The notes under the pieces were generated by a model. It did not search any database. It saw nothing but the letters and a program-made list of their open reading frames with translations, and was not told the DNA's origin. 64,000 nt of DNA from Betaproteobacteria bacterium (GTDB lineage Bacteria; Pseudomonadota; Gammaproteobacteria; Burkholderiales; Ga0077523). This document shows positions 55,389 through 64,000 of the stretch, one piece after another. The stretch spans positions 1-64,000 of the forward strand of contig WGLR01000012.1 of NCBI GenBank assembly GCA_016125475.1, in the 5' to 3' direction. The translations under genes were made by a program, and so were the position numbers. The stretch's first letter is position 1; each line of letters starts with the position of its first letter.

Positions 55389-56756
55389 TCAGAGGATCTC
55401 CCGGGGACGCAGGTGGACGTCGACAGGCCCGGATGGTCCGGTGGTGGCATCGGGGCCGGACCGTGCCTCCTTCCTGGCGAGCTGCGTGAGCACCACCATG
55501 TACGACACGATGAGCAGCGCGTAGACGCTCGCGTAGGCCGCGAGCGTGACCGCGATGTCACCGGCGGGGACGTCCGAGGCTGCCTCGGCGGTCGTCATGA
55601 GGCCGTAGACGAGATACGGCTGACGTCCGACCTCCGTGACGATCCACCCGGCCAGCGTCGCGATCCATCCGGAGAACGTCAGGGCGGCCAGCGTTCGCAG
55701 CGCGAATCGCGGAGGGAGCCGGTTTCCGCGCGTCAGCCACGTGCCCAACCACGCCGCGCCGAGCATCAGCACGCCGACTCCGACCATGATCCGGAACGCG
55801 AAGAAGACCGGGCGAACCGGCGGATGCCTGTCAACGAACTCGTCGAGACCACGGATTTCGGCGTCCGGATCATGTTTCAGGATCAGGCTCGCGCCTCTCG
55901 GGATCTCGAGCGCGAAATCGTTGCGCTCGTGAACCGGGTCCGGCAGCGCGAAGAGCAGCAGCGGGGCGCCCCGCTCCGTGTGCCAGACGGCCTCGATGGC
56001 CGCGATCTTGGCAGGCTGGTGCGCGAGCGTGTTCAGGCCGTGCTGGTCCCCGATCGCGATCTGGATCGGAGCCAGCACGGCTGCCGTGAGCAGTCCCACC
56101 CGCAGCATGCGGCGTGCCGGGCCATGCGCCGGGTTGGACAGGAGCTGGAAGGCCGATATTCCCGCCACGAGGAATGAGACCGTGAGTCCCGACGCGACGA
56201 GCATGTGGGCGAACCGGTAGGGGAAACTCGGGGAGAAGAGGATGGCAGACCAGTCGCGTGCGTGAAACTGCCCGTCGACGATCGAGTAGCCTGCCGGCGT
56301 CTGCATCCAGGAGTTCAGCGCGAGAATCCAGAAGGCCGAGGCTGTCGTGCCGACGGCGACCAGTAATGTGGCAAGCGTGTGCAGCCAGGGCGGCACGCGG
56401 TCGCGGCCGAAGAGCATCACGCCGAGGAACGTCGCTTCGAGGAAGAACGCCGTGAGCACCTCGTACCCCAGCAACGGCCCCGCGATGTTGCCCACTTTCT
56501 GCATGAAGCCGGGCCAGTTCGTCCCGAACTGGAAACTCATCGTGACCCCCGAGACCACGCCGAGCGCGAACGACAGCGCGAAGATCTTGACCCAGAGCCG
56601 GTAGGCGGTCTCGGCCCAGACCGCGCCCCGCGACGCACGCAGACGCAGGAACAGCAGGAACCAGCCGAGTGCGATCGTGATCGTCGGGAACAGGATGTGG
56701 AACGCGATGTTCAGGCCGAACTGAACGCGGGCGAGAATCAGCGGGTCGCCGGGCAT
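55389..56756 (-). CDS. cydA: Cytochrome d-type quinol oxidase subunit I (CydA/CioA)
   Basis: 455 residues, about nine membrane helices. FGLNIAFHILFPTITIALGW holds a heme ligand His near 20. FQFGTNWPGFMQKVGNIAGP, EVLTAFFLEATFLGVMLFGR, RFAHMLVASGLTVSFLVAGI and GWIVTEVGRQPYLVYGLM (conserved GRQP) are present. The quinol-binding loop is short, which fits the CioA (cyanide-insensitive, bd-II-like) subgroup rather than the long-loop E. coli CydA. cydB lies 1 bp downstream. A CRP-like dyad is found 110 bp upstream. Confidence 0.93.
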   Translation of the reverse strand: MPGDPLILARVQFGLNIAFHILFPTITIALGWFLLFLRLRASRGAVWAETAYRLWVKIFALSFALGVVSGVTMSFQFGTNWPGFMQKVGNIAGPLLGYEVLTAFFLEATFLGVMLFGRDRVPPWLHTLATLLVAVGTTASAFWILALNSWMQTPAGYSIVDGQFHARDWSAILFSPSFPYRFAHMLVASGLTVSFLVAGISAFQLLSNPAHGPARRMLRVGLLTAAVLAPIQIAIGDQHGLNTLAHQPAKIAAIEAVWHTERGAPLLLFALPDPVHERNDFALEIPRGASLILKHDPDAEIRGLDEFVDRHPPVRPVFFAFRIMVGVGVLMLGAAWLGTWLTRGNRLPPRFALRTLAALTFSGWIATLAGWIVTEVGRQPYLVYGLMTTAEAASDVPAGDIAVTLAAYASVYALLIVSYMVVLTQLARKEARSGPDATTGPSGPVDVHLRPREIL

Positions 56757-56865
56757 GTCAGGGACTCCAGTGACGGAAAGGGTGCGGATGCGGGCCGTTC
56801 TCGCGCGACGTCCTCGATCGCGTGCTCCACCTCATCAAGCAGACACGGGATCGCCCCGCGTGTTC

Positions 56866-56881
56866 CGTGACCTGAGTCACG
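56866..56881. promoter_or_regulatory. CRP-like palindrome between cydAB and ABC operon
   Basis: CGTGAC-CTGA-GTCACG is a perfect 6-4-6 inverted repeat. Read as (C)GTGA-N6-TCAC(G) it resembles a CRP/Vfr-type site (TGTGA-N6-TCACA), keeping the core GTGA/TCAC. It sits about midway between the divergent starts, so it may serve either or both. The regulator is inferred. Confidence 0.45.
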
Positions 56882-56999
56882 CTGCGCGACGCACGTGGCG
56901 TCCAGTATTGCTCGAGGGTCCGAAGCCGATGCCGCGTCGCGAACGTGACGGCCGACCTGTGCGACACTCGTTCGCCCAGACATCTGCCCCGGCCTGAAC

Positions 57000-57668
57000 A
57001 TGCTGCATCTGTCCAACGTCCGCAAGTGTTTCGCGGGACCGGCATCGCGCGAGGTGCTGAGCAACGTGTCACTCGATGTCGCGCCGGGTGAATACGTCGC
57101 GATCGTGGGGGAGTCGGGCGTCGGCAAGTCCACGCTGCTCAACGTGATCGCGGGGCTCGACCGGCCCGATGCCGGCGAGGTGATGGTGGACGGTCAGCCG
57201 GTCACGGAACTCGACGACGATGCGCTGACCCTTCTGCGCCGTCACAAGATCGGATTCGTGTTCCAGGCGTTCCACGTACTCCCGTATCTCGACGTCGCGC
57301 GCAACGTCGAACTGCCGCTGGCACTGCTCGGTGTCGCCGGCGCGGAGCGCGACGCCCGCGTGGCCCGGCTGCTGGAGGCCGTGAGGCTCGCGAATCGTGC
57401 GCGCAGCCTGCCGCGCGAGCTTTCCGGAGGAGAACTGCAGCGTGTCGCGATCGCACGTGCGCTCGTGCACCTGCCCCGCCTCGTGCTCGCGGACGAGCCG
57501 ACCGGAAATCTCGATCCGCAGACCGCGGCGGAAGTCCTGGCGCTGCTGCGCGACACCCTGCGCGATAACGGCGCTGCCGGCATTCTGGTCACGCATTCGC
57601 GGGAAGCCGCACGAACCGCGGACAGGGTGCTTCGACTCACGCATGCCGGCCTGTCGGCGGTTCCCTGA
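57000..57668 (+). CDS. ABC transporter ATP-binding protein (AttE/YbbA/LolD-like)
   Basis: 222 residues, typical of the LolD/MacB/YbbA ATPase group. Walker A is GESGVGKST (37-45); Q loop in [20 protein letters not shown]; signature [15 protein letters not shown]; Walker B and the neighbouring motif [14 protein letters not shown] loop [11 protein letters not shown]. It forms a complex with the double-FtsX permease encoded 24 bp downstream. Such ATPases drive mechanotransmission-type export or lipoprotein handling rather than import. The partner AttH-like protein gives the closest assigned relation. Confidence 0.92.
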   Translation: MLHLSNVRKCFAGPASREVLSNVSLDVAPGEYVAIVGESGVGKSTLLNVIAGLDRPDAGEVMVDGQPVTELDDDALTLLRRHKIGFVFQAFHVLPYLDVARNVELPLALLGVAGAERDARVARLLEAVRLANRARSLPRELSGGELQRVAIARALVHLPRLVLADEPTGNLDPQTAAEVLALLRDTLRDNGAAGILVTHSREAARTADRVLRLTHAGLSAVP

Positions 57669-57692
57669 CGGGATGCCGCACCGGACGCGCCG

Positions 57693-60185
57693 ATGATTGC
57701 CCGCCTGGACCTGCTTCTCGCGCCGTTGCGCCAGCACCCTGCGCGTTCGACCGTGTCGATCGTGGCGATCGCGGTGGGGGTCGCACTGGGCCTCGCGATC
57801 CAGCTGATCAACGCGACGGCCGTCAGCGAGTTCTCGTCCGCGGCTCGCGCGCTCGCGGGCCGCGCCGATCTGATCGTGAGGGGGCCGCGCTCGGGCTTCG
57901 ACGAATCCGTCTATCCGGGGCTCGCCCGTACGCCGGGCGTCGTGACAGCCAGTCCGGCGCTCGAGGTGGACGCTCGCGTGGCCGGTACGCGGCAGACCTT
58001 GCGCGTGATCGGGATCGACGTCTTCCGCGCGGCGCGCATTCAGCCCGCGCTGCTCGGACTGGATGCCGACCTCCTGGACATGCTGCGCACCGACACGATC
58101 TTCCTGTCTCCTGCCGCGCTCGCTTCACTCGGCGTGTCGGTGGGGCAGACCATCGAACTGCAGGCGGGACTCACCGGGCGCGTGCTGCGCGTCGCCGGCA
58201 CGACTGCAGCCGGCGAGGGCGGCGCGGCCGTCGGCGTGATGGACATCGGCGCTGCCCAGGCGCTGTTCCACCGTCCGGGCCGACTCACGCGCGTGGATCT
58301 CGCGCTGCGAGCGGGCACGGATCCCGCGGCGCTCGCGGCGCGTCTCGCCCTGCCTGCCGGTGTCGTCGCGACGCGCGTGGAGGCCGAAGGTCACGATCTC
58401 GCGCGCATGACGCGGGCCTACCGTGTCAATCTGGACGTGCTCGCGCTGGTGGCACTGTTCACGGGCAGTCTGCTCGTGTTCTCGACACAGGCGCTTTCCG
58501 TCGCACGCCGCCGCGCCGAGATCGCGCTGTTGCGCGTCGTGGGGTTCACCCGCCGGCAGGTGGCGGGTCTCGTGCTCGCGCAGGGTGCGCTCATCGGCGT
58601 CGTCGGAGCCGTTCTCGGCACGGCCGGAGGTGTCGCGCTTGCCGCGGGCGTGCTGCACGTGATGGGAAGCGATCTCGGAGCCGGCTATTTCTCGGGGCTG
58701 CAGCCACGCGTCGTGGTGGGGTGGGAGGCTGCCGTGGTGTTCGGGGTCCTCGGCGTGATCGCGGCCGTCTGCGGAAGTCTCGCACCGGCCATCGAGGCCG
58801 CGTCCGCGGCACCGACGACCGCGCTCAGGAGCGGGGACGACGCGCGCGCGTTCCGCGGTCTGCAGACACCCGTACCCGGGGTCGTCGCGATCGTTGCGGG
58901 TGCCGGCTGCGTGTTCCTGCCGCCGGTTGCGGGCCTGCCGATCTTCGGCTACGCGGCGATCGCGCTGCTGCTGCTCGGAACGATCGCGCTGCTTCCGCGC
59001 ATCGTCGCCGTCCTCCTCGCGGCGGCAAGGCCGCCGCGCGCCGTGGCGGGAAGGCTCGCGCTCGAGCGCCTTCGCGCGTCGCCCGCGCAGGCTGCGGTGA
59101 GTCTCTCCGCCATCGTGGCCGCCGTGAGCCTGGCGGTCGCGATGGCCGTCATGGTGTCCTCGTTCCGTCATTCCCTCGACGACTGGCTGCAGGGCATCCT
59201 GCCCGCCGACCTCTACCTGCGTGCGAACGACGTGGGCGACAGCGGCTTCCTGTCCGTCACGGATCAGCGCCGGATCACGGAAACGGCCGGCGTGCGGCAG
59301 GTCGAGTTCCTGCGCCGGCTCGAAGTGATCATCGAGCCGGGGCGCCCGCGCGTCGCCGTGCTCGCGCGCGACCGGGTCGACGAGGACCCCGAGCATCGGT
59401 TGCCCTTGATCGGCCCCGCGAAGCCCGGCACGCGCGACGATGCGCCCGGCGACGCCTGGATCAGCGAAGCGGCGGCCGCGATCCAGGGGTGGCGCGTCGG
59501 CCAGCGCATCGACGTTCCGCTGGGAGGCCGCCGGTGCGCCTTCCGGGTCGCGGGAGTCTGGCGCGACTATGCCCGTCAGTCCGGTGCGATCCTCATCGAC
59601 CGGAGTCGCTACGTGGCGTTCACGGGAGACCGCACTGCCGACGATGCCGGAATCTGGCTCCGTGACCGGGCAGCCCTGTCGTCGGTGCGCGCCGCGATTG
59701 AGCGCCTCGCGCCCGACGCGATCGAGACGCTTACGCCCGAGGAAGTGCGTACCCGTTCGCTCGCGGTGTTCGACAGGACCTTCGCCGTCACCTACGCTCT
59801 GGAGATCGTCGCGGTGCTGATCGGTCTGCTGGGTCTCTCCAGTGCGATGGGGGCGGAAGTGGTCGCGCGACGCCGCGAGTTCGGCATGCTGAGGCATCTC
59901 GGCGTGACCCGTCGGGAGATCGCGACCATCCTCGCGGCCGAAGGGGCCATCGCCGCCGTGACGGGGCTCACCGTGGGCGCAGTCCTCGGATACGTCATCA
60001 GCCTGATCCTGATCCACGTGGTCAACAGACAGTCGTTCCACTGGGGCATGACGCTGCACGTACCGTGGGCGGGAATCGCCGCGTTCTTCTGCGCGATGAT
60101 CGTGGCAGCCTCCGCCACCGCGATCATCGGTGGCCGACAGGCCATGAGCGGCAGCGCCGTGAGGGCGGTTCGCGATGACTGGTGA
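57693..60185 (+). CDS. ABC transporter permease, fused double FtsX type (AttFG/YbbP-like)
   Basis: 830 residues. Membrane helix near the N-terminus ([20 protein letters not shown]), then a periplasmic domain and three helices of the first FtsX core ([20 protein letters not shown] ...). This is repeated in the second half, with [20 protein letters not shown] and [20 protein letters not shown] then [20 protein letters not shown]. The layout is like YbbP, or like AttF and AttG fused. It follows the ATPase and overlaps the start of the AttH-like gene by 11 bp. The transported or released molecule is unknown. Confidence 0.9.
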   Translation: MIARLDLLLAPLRQHPARSTVSIVAIAVGVALGLAIQLINATAVSEFSSAARALAGRADLIVRGPRSGFDESVYPGLARTPGVVTASPALEVDARVAGTRQTLRVIGIDVFRAARIQPALLGLDADLLDMLRTDTIFLSPAALASLGVSVGQTIELQAGLTGRVLRVAGTTAAGEGGAAVGVMDIGAAQALFHRPGRLTRVDLALRAGTDPAALAARLALPAGVVATRVEAEGHDLARMTRAYRVNLDVLALVALFTGSLLVFSTQALSVARRRAEIALLRVVGFTRRQVAGLVLAQGALIGVVGAVLGTAGGVALAAGVLHVMGSDLGAGYFSGLQPRVVVGWEAAVVFGVLGVIAAVCGSLAPAIEAASAAPTTALRSGDDARAFRGLQTPVPGVVAIVAGAGCVFLPPVAGLPIFGYAAIALLLLGTIALLPRIVAVLLAAARPPRAVAGRLALERLRASPAQAAVSLSAIVAAVSLAVAMAVMVSSFRHSLDDWLQGILPADLYLRANDVGDSGFLSVTDQRRITETAGVRQVEFLRRLEVIIEPGRPRVAVLARDRVDEDPEHRLPLIGPAKPGTRDDAPGDAWISEAAAAIQGWRVGQRIDVPLGGRRCAFRVAGVWRDYARQSGAILIDRSRYVAFTGDRTADDAGIWLRDRAALSSVRAAIERLAPDAIETLTPEEVRTRSLAVFDRTFAVTYALEIVAVLIGLLGLSSAMGAEVVARRREFGMLRHLGVTRREIATILAAEGAIAAVTGLTVGAVLGYVISLILIHVVNRQSFHWGMTLHVPWAGIAAFFCAMIVAASATAIIGGRQAMSGSAVRAVRDDW

Positions 60186-61281
60186 GCGCGCGATCCCGGC
60201 TGCCCGCTCCGTCGGTCGGCGCCGGTTTCTTCTCGGGCTGTCGGCGACGCTCGCGCATCCGGTCACGGCAGTTGCCATCCGCTATCCGGACGTCGTCCCC
60301 GGAACACCGCTGCGCTTTCCGCGCGACCATGGCGCACATCCCGATTTCCGGACGGAATGGTGGTATCTCACCGGGTGGCTGTACACGGATCGCCGGGAGC
60401 CTCTCGGCGCGCAACTCACGTTCTTCCGGACCCGTCCGGGCTTGCAGGAGGACAACCCGAGCCGATTCGCCCCCACGCAGCTGCTGTTCGCCCACGCCGC
60501 CCTGGCGGACCCGCGCCAGGGGCGCCTGCAGTACGGGCAGCGCGCGGCGCGCAGCGGTTTCGGTCTCGCCGCTGCCGATGAACGCACGACGGCCGTGCAC
60601 ATCGACGACTGGTCGCTCGATCTGCGAGAGCACGTGTACCGGGCGCAGGTGGTCACCGAAACGTTCGCGTTCGACCTCGCCTGCGCGGCGCACGAAGCCC
60701 CGCTGCTGGAGGGAAGCGGGGGATACAGCCGGAAGGGGCCCGATTCCGCGAGCGCGAGCTACTACTACAGTCGTCCCCATCTCGGCGTGAACGGCGTCCT
60801 GGAACGGAGCGGCGAACGGACTCGCGTGCGCGGCGAGGCGTGGCTCGATCACGAGTGGGCGAGCGAGATTCTCCCGCCGAGCGCTACCGGCTGGGACTGG
60901 GCCGGCATCAATCTCGAGGACGGCGGGGCGCTGATGGCATTCCGGATCCGGGACGACGCCGGACAGGCGCTCTGGGCAGGAGGCACTCACGTCGATGCCC
61001 GGGGCGTGCGCCGCACGCTCGGCGCGCACGACGTCGCGTTCACGCCCACACGGTGGTGGGCGAGTCCACGGACCGGCATCCGCTATCCGGTGCAGGTCCG
61101 GGTGCGCGCCGGCAGGTTCACCTTCGAGACAGTGCCGTTGATGGACGACCAGGAGCTGGACGCGCGCGCGAGCGTCGGGACGGTGTACTGGGAAGGTGCC
61201 GTGCGCGCGATCTCCGCCGGCCGTGTCGCGGGACACGGCTATCTGGAACTGACCGGGTACGGTGGCCGGCCGCGCCTGTAG
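60175..61281 (+). CDS. AttH-like / carotenoid 1,2-hydratase-like lipocalin protein, Tat-exported
   Basis: 368 residues. Tat signal at the N-terminus (GRRRFLLGLSATLAHPVTAV), so the folded protein is exported. Two lipocalin-like beta-barrels follow. Markers are RFPRDHGAHPDFRTEWWYLT, LTFFRTRPGLQEDN, GEAWLDHEWASEIL and GWDWAGINLEDGGALMAFRI. This pattern is common to AttH (attachment ABC system) and CrtC (carotenoid hydratase). With no carotenoid genes nearby and ABC genes directly upstream, AttH is favoured. It overlaps the permease gene by 11 bp. Confidence 0.87.
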   Translation: MTGERAIPAARSVGRRRFLLGLSATLAHPVTAVAIRYPDVVPGTPLRFPRDHGAHPDFRTEWWYLTGWLYTDRREPLGAQLTFFRTRPGLQEDNPSRFAPTQLLFAHAALADPRQGRLQYGQRAARSGFGLAAADERTTAVHIDDWSLDLREHVYRAQVVTETFAFDLACAAHEAPLLEGSGGYSRKGPDSASASYYYSRPHLGVNGVLERSGERTRVRGEAWLDHEWASEILPPSATGWDWAGINLEDGGALMAFRIRDDAGQALWAGGTHVDARGVRRTLGAHDVAFTPTRWWASPRTGIRYPVQVRVRAGRFTFETVPLMDDQELDARASVGTVYWEGAVRAISAGRVAGHGYLELTGYGGRPRL

Positions 61282-61286
61282 CGCGT

Positions 61287-61310
61287 CGCGGCGAGGTCGC
61301 GCCGCGGTTT
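61287..61310 (+). terminator. Terminator-like hairpin after the AttH-like gene
   Basis: CGCGGCG (61287-61293) pairs with CGCCGCG (61300-61306) around a 6-base loop and is followed by GTTT. The T-run is short, and it overlaps the first half of the CpxR-type box at 61308, separating the two operons. Confidence 0.5.
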
Positions 61311-61322
61311 ACACAACTTTAC
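61308..61322 (-). promoter_or_regulatory. CpxR-type box (GTAAA-N5-GTAAA on minus strand)
   Basis: The plus strand reads TTTAC-ACAAC-TTTAC, the exact reverse complement of the CpxR consensus GTAAA-N5-GTAAA. It is 95 bp upstream of a CpxP/Spy-like gene in a putative cpxPRA operon and overlaps the -35 region, the place for an activating OmpR-family regulator. Confidence 0.7.
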
Positions 61323-61345
61323 GCCCGCCACAACGACGGTATACG
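61318..61345 (+). promoter_or_regulatory. Promoter of the cpxP-like operon
   Basis: TTTACG (61318-61323) and TATACG (61340-61345) are 16 bases apart; each matches consensus at 4 of 6. The weak -35 coincides with the second half of the CpxR-type box, as expected for activator-dependent expression. Confidence 0.52.
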
Positions 61346-61416
61346 TCCGGGGTCGAACATGGCAGCCGTGCACCGCCTCTCGCGGTGCCTCCGAAACCAG
61401 CACAAAGGAAACCGCC

Positions 61417-61986
61417 ATGACTGCCGACGACAACACCAGGACCCCAACGACCACGAGCAAGACCTCGAAGCGCCGCTTTCTCGCCGGCGTTCTCGCGGGT
61501 AGCATCTTCGGCGGTGCGCTCGCCGCGGGCACGGGCGCACTCGCGAACGAACACGGCTGGGGGCATCACCGGTGCACGCACCGGGGGGCTCACGGCCCCC
61601 TCGATCCCGAGGCCATGCGCGAACGGATCGAATTCCGGACGGACCGCATTCTCTCCAGGGTCGACGCGACGGAGGAGCAGAAGACGAAGATCAAGGGGCT
61701 GGTCGACGACGCCATGAAGGACCTCGCATCGATGCGTGACGCCCACCGCGCGAACCGTGAGGCAATGCTCCGGAGTGTCACCGGCGAGACCGTCGATCGC
61801 GACGGCCTCGAGGCCGCGCGCCGCGCGGAGATGGATCTCGCGGACCGTGCTTCGCGACGCATCAGCCAGACGCTCGCCGACGCGGCGGATGTCCTGCGCC
61901 CGGAGCAGCGCAAGGCGCTCGGCGAGCTCGCGCGCACCTTCCGCGGTCACGGTGGCCACCGCTCCGCGGGTACCGGACGGATGTGA
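61417..61986 (+). CDS. CpxP/Spy-like periplasmic protein
   Basis: 189 residues. N-terminal KRRFLAGVLAGSIFGGALAA resembles a Tat or Sec signal. A His-rich patch (HGWGHHRCTH, about 47-56) follows. The helical body carries two LTxxQ-like repeats (VDATEEQKTKI and LRPEQRKAL), the hallmark of CpxP/Spy periplasmic chaperone-like proteins, which restrain or report on Cpx signalling. The response regulator gene starts 7 bp downstream. The His patch suggests metal binding (inferred). Confidence 0.76.
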   Translation: MTADDNTRTPTTTSKTSKRRFLAGVLAGSIFGGALAAGTGALANEHGWGHHRCTHRGAHGPLDPEAMRERIEFRTDRILSRVDATEEQKTKIKGLVDDAMKDLASMRDAHRANREAMLRSVTGETVDRDGLEAARRAEMDLADRASRRISQTLADAADVLRPEQRKALGELARTFRGHGGHRSAGTGRM

Positions 61987-61993
61987 CCGCCCG

Positions 61994-62683
61994 ATGGTGC
62001 CGATGCTGCTCATGATCGAGGACGATCGCGAACTCGCGGCGATGGTGGCCGAGTATCTCGGCCGCTACGGCTTCGAGGTCAGGGTGGCATCGACCGCTCG
62101 CGAAGGGCTCGCGCAATTCCGGCGCGAGTCCTTCGCGGCCGTACTGCTCGACATCATGCTCCCCGATGGAGACGGTCTCGACGTCTGCCGGACGCTGCGG
62201 GCCGAGTCGGACGTGCCGGTGCTGATGCTGACCGCACGCGGCGAGCCGGCGGATCGCATAGTGGGCCTCGAACTCGGTGCGGACGACTATCTCCCGAAAC
62301 CGTTCGAACCGCGCGAACTCCTCGCGAGGCTGAAAGCGGTGTTGCGACGCGGTCGGGGAAGCTCCGCCCCCCGTGACCTGCTCGTGTTCGGGCGGCTCGA
62401 ACTCGACCGGGATGCGCGCAGCGTCTCGCTCGACGCCGAGCCTGTTCCGCTGACCGGCTACCAGTTCGATCTGCTCTGGGTGCTCGCCTCCGGCGCGGGG
62501 CGCGTGATGACGCGGGACATGCTGATGGACCGGCTGAAGGGGCACGAAATCGAGGCCTTCGACCGGAGTCTCGACGTGCACGTGTCACGCATTCGCGCGC
62601 TCATCGAGGACGATCCGAAGCACCCGAAACGCATCCTGACCGTGCGGGGCGTCGGGTACGTGTTCGCGAAGGCGCAGGACTGA
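61994..62683 (+). CDS. OmpR/CpxR-family response regulator
   Basis: 229 residues. Receiver domain: acidic pair E9/D10-D11 in LLMIEDDRELAAMVAEYL, phosphorylated D53 in VLLDIMLPDGDGLD, T80 and K102 (DDYLPKPFEPRELL). The winged-helix DNA-binding domain has LTGYQFDLLWVLASGAGRVM and SLDVHVSRIRALIEDDPKHP, ending RILTVRGVGYVFA. Similarity and context favour CpxR (or RstA). Both the CpxP-like gene (7 bp upstream) and kinase (17 bp downstream) are in the same operon. It would bind the box at 61308. Confidence 0.92.
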   Translation: MVPMLLMIEDDRELAAMVAEYLGRYGFEVRVASTAREGLAQFRRESFAAVLLDIMLPDGDGLDVCRTLRAESDVPVLMLTARGEPADRIVGLELGADDYLPKPFEPRELLARLKAVLRRGRGSSAPRDLLVFGRLELDRDARSVSLDAEPVPLTGYQFDLLWVLASGAGRVMTRDMLMDRLKGHEIEAFDRSLDVHVSRIRALIEDDPKHPKRILTVRGVGYVFAKAQD

Positions 62684-62700
62684 TCTCGCGGGCGGATGCC

Positions 62701-63972
62701 GTGAAGCGCCTGTACCTGAGAATCTGGCTCGCGTTCCTCGGAATCCTCATTGCGTTCGCGGTCCTGCTCGCCGTGTCGTGGTGGCTGCTGCCCAACGACT
62801 ACGACGCGCCGCGTTTCAATCGCGTGCTCTCGCTGCTGGTCGCGGAGGCGCTCGGCCCCGGTACCGAGACACCGGCCGAGGTCCAGTCCCGCCTCGCACG
62901 CGTGACCGCGAGGATGCGGGGGCAGGTCACCGTGCGTGCGGCGGACGGTACCCTTCTCGCCCACGTGGGTCCGCCGCTGCCCTGGCCCCGCACGGGTATC
63001 GAACGCAGCGGCGTGATCCGGATGGGCGGCCGTGGTCACGTCTTCGCGATGCGTCTCGACGACGGCCGGGTCGTGCTCGTCCACGCGGGTCACCGGCCGC
63101 GCCGACAGGGGCTGCTGCTGGCGATCGGACTCCTGCTGCTCACGACGGCGATCGGTTCGTACTTCGCGGCGAGACAGATGACGCGTCGACTCGAGCGACT
63201 GCGTGCGGGCGTCAACGCGCTCGGGCAGGGAGATCTCGCTGCGCGCGTCGCGGTGGAAGGGGGTGACGAGATCGCGCGCGTTGCCGAGAGCTTCAACGAT
63301 GCGGCCGCGAGGATCGAGCGACTCGTGTCCGCGCACCGGAATCTGCTCGCGAACGTGTCGCACGAGCTTCGCAGTCCGCTCTCGAGAATCCGGATGGCGC
63401 TCGAACTCCTGGAGTCTTCCGTGCGTCCCGAACTGCGCGCCCGGCTGGCGCGGGACGTGACCGAACTGGACGCGCTGATCGGCGAGTTGCTGCTGTCGAG
63501 CCGGCTCCAGGCCATGCCCGACACGCAGCGTGCCGAGGTGGACATGCTGGCCGTGTGTGCCGAGGAAGCAACCGAGTTCGACGCCACCGTTTCCGGAACA
63601 CCGGTCGTTCTGCAAGGCGACGAGCGTCTCCTGCGTCGTCTGGTCAGGAATCTCCTCCAGAATGCGCAGCGCTACGGCGAAGGCTCCGAAATCGAAGCGG
63701 ACGTCGCCAGCGACGGACGCACGGCGACCTTGCGCGTGTCGGATCGCGGCCCCGGGGTGCCGGTCGGTGACGAGGAACGGATCTTCGAACCGTTCTACCG
63801 CCCTCGCGGGGCGCCCGAGACCGGTCAGGGTTTCGGGCTCGGGCTCGCCCTCGTCCGGCAGATCGCGCGCGAGCACGGGGGCGACGTCGTGTACCGGCGG
63901 CGGGATGGCGGCGGCAGCGTGTTCGAGGTGACCCTCCGGCTCCGGCACGCGCAGGCCGGACAGTCCGGCTGA
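62701..63972 (+). CDS. Sensor histidine kinase, CpxA-like
   Basis: 423 residues, GTG start. TM1 about 9-29, periplasmic sensor about 30-136, TM2 about 137-156, HAMP about 160-212. HisKA phospho-acceptor H221 sits in LLANVSHELRSPLSRIRMAL. The ATPase domain has the N-box LLQNAQRYG, G1 SDRGPGVP, F-box IFEPFYRP and G2 GQGFGLGLAL. The periplasmic domain is short (about 105 residues). It is the last gene of the putative cpxPRA operon, 17 bp after the regulator, and ends just inside the window. The signal is inferred to be envelope stress. Confidence 0.92.
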   Translation: MKRLYLRIWLAFLGILIAFAVLLAVSWWLLPNDYDAPRFNRVLSLLVAEALGPGTETPAEVQSRLARVTARMRGQVTVRAADGTLLAHVGPPLPWPRTGIERSGVIRMGGRGHVFAMRLDDGRVVLVHAGHRPRRQGLLLAIGLLLLTTAIGSYFAARQMTRRLERLRAGVNALGQGDLAARVAVEGGDEIARVAESFNDAAARIERLVSAHRNLLANVSHELRSPLSRIRMALELLESSVRPELRARLARDVTELDALIGELLLSSRLQAMPDTQRAEVDMLAVCAEEATEFDATVSGTPVVLQGDERLLRRLVRNLLQNAQRYGEGSEIEADVASDGRTATLRVSDRGPGVPVGDEERIFEPFYRPRGAPETGQGFGLGLALVRQIAREHGGDVVYRRRDGGGSVFEVTLRLRHAQAGQSG

Positions 63973-64000
63973 CCATGGACATGCCTTCGTCGGCGTGACG

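Overview
The window is one stretch of GC-rich chromosome, densely packed with housekeeping and accessory genes. It most resembles a betaproteobacterium. The reasons are the block ilvB-ilvN-ilvC-psd-pssA-leuA, an NDUFA9-like gene beside an slt-type transglycosylase, a groESL operon with both sigma32-like and CIRCE-like control, yggX-ppk1, and a CpxPRA-like set. That assignment is an inference from gene content and order. I saw no rRNA, tRNA, CRISPR array, insertion sequence, phage gene or replication origin.

Layout. 1-600: start of groEL (cut by the window edge), groES and their heat-shock control region, on the minus strand. 951-3523: sucC-sucD-uspA. 3553-9852 (minus): a Ser/Thr kinase fused to a cyclic-nucleotide-binding-like domain, a YfcG-type GST, cca, an NDUFA9-like NAD(P)-binding protein and slt. 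10455-13513: rpiA, phoU, ppx. 13555-16975: a dctPQM TRAP transporter behind a strong dyad. 17015-20229 (minus): an alpha/beta hydrolase coupled to a Tat-exported molybdopterin hydroxylase large subunit. 20657: TerC. 21440-25939 (minus): yggX-ppk1-CYTH/CHAD-sixA, a polyphosphate cluster. 26086-30950: a UbiA-family prenyltransferase, an SDR, argA, rsmE and an inositol-monophosphatase-family gene. 31096-38013: branched-chain amino acid and phospholipid genes, including a leucine-rich leader peptide before leuA. 38059-39381 (minus): a second kinase-cNBD protein, paralogous to the first. 39491: a type II NADH dehydrogenase. 40936-46680: TolC-MFP-RND efflux operon of CzcCBA layout. 46737-48230: SodC facing a thioredoxin and a thioredoxin-like protein without cysteines. 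48331-52907: a second RND pump (MFP and HAE1-type pump, no outer-membrane partner) behind a palindromic operator. 53112-54052: a GNAT gene and a cold-shock protein. 54332-56756 (minus): cydAB-type quinol oxidase resembling the cyanide-insensitive CIO form. 57000-61281: an ABC exporter (ATPase, double-FtsX permease, Tat-exported AttH lipocalin). 61308-63972: a CpxP/Spy-like protein, response regulator and histidine kinase behind a perfect CpxR-type box.

How it fits together. Several modules concern phosphate and polyphosphate (phoU, ppx, ppk1, CHAD, sixA) and envelope or oxidative stress (groESL, SodC with thioredoxin, two RND pumps, CIO oxidase, AttH exporter, Cpx system). The clearest regulatory readings are the groE control region, the leuA leader peptide and the Cpx autoregulation box. 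The least described proteins are the two kinase-cNBD paralogues, which share a conserved linker. Long open frames opposite real genes are common at this GC content and were left out.
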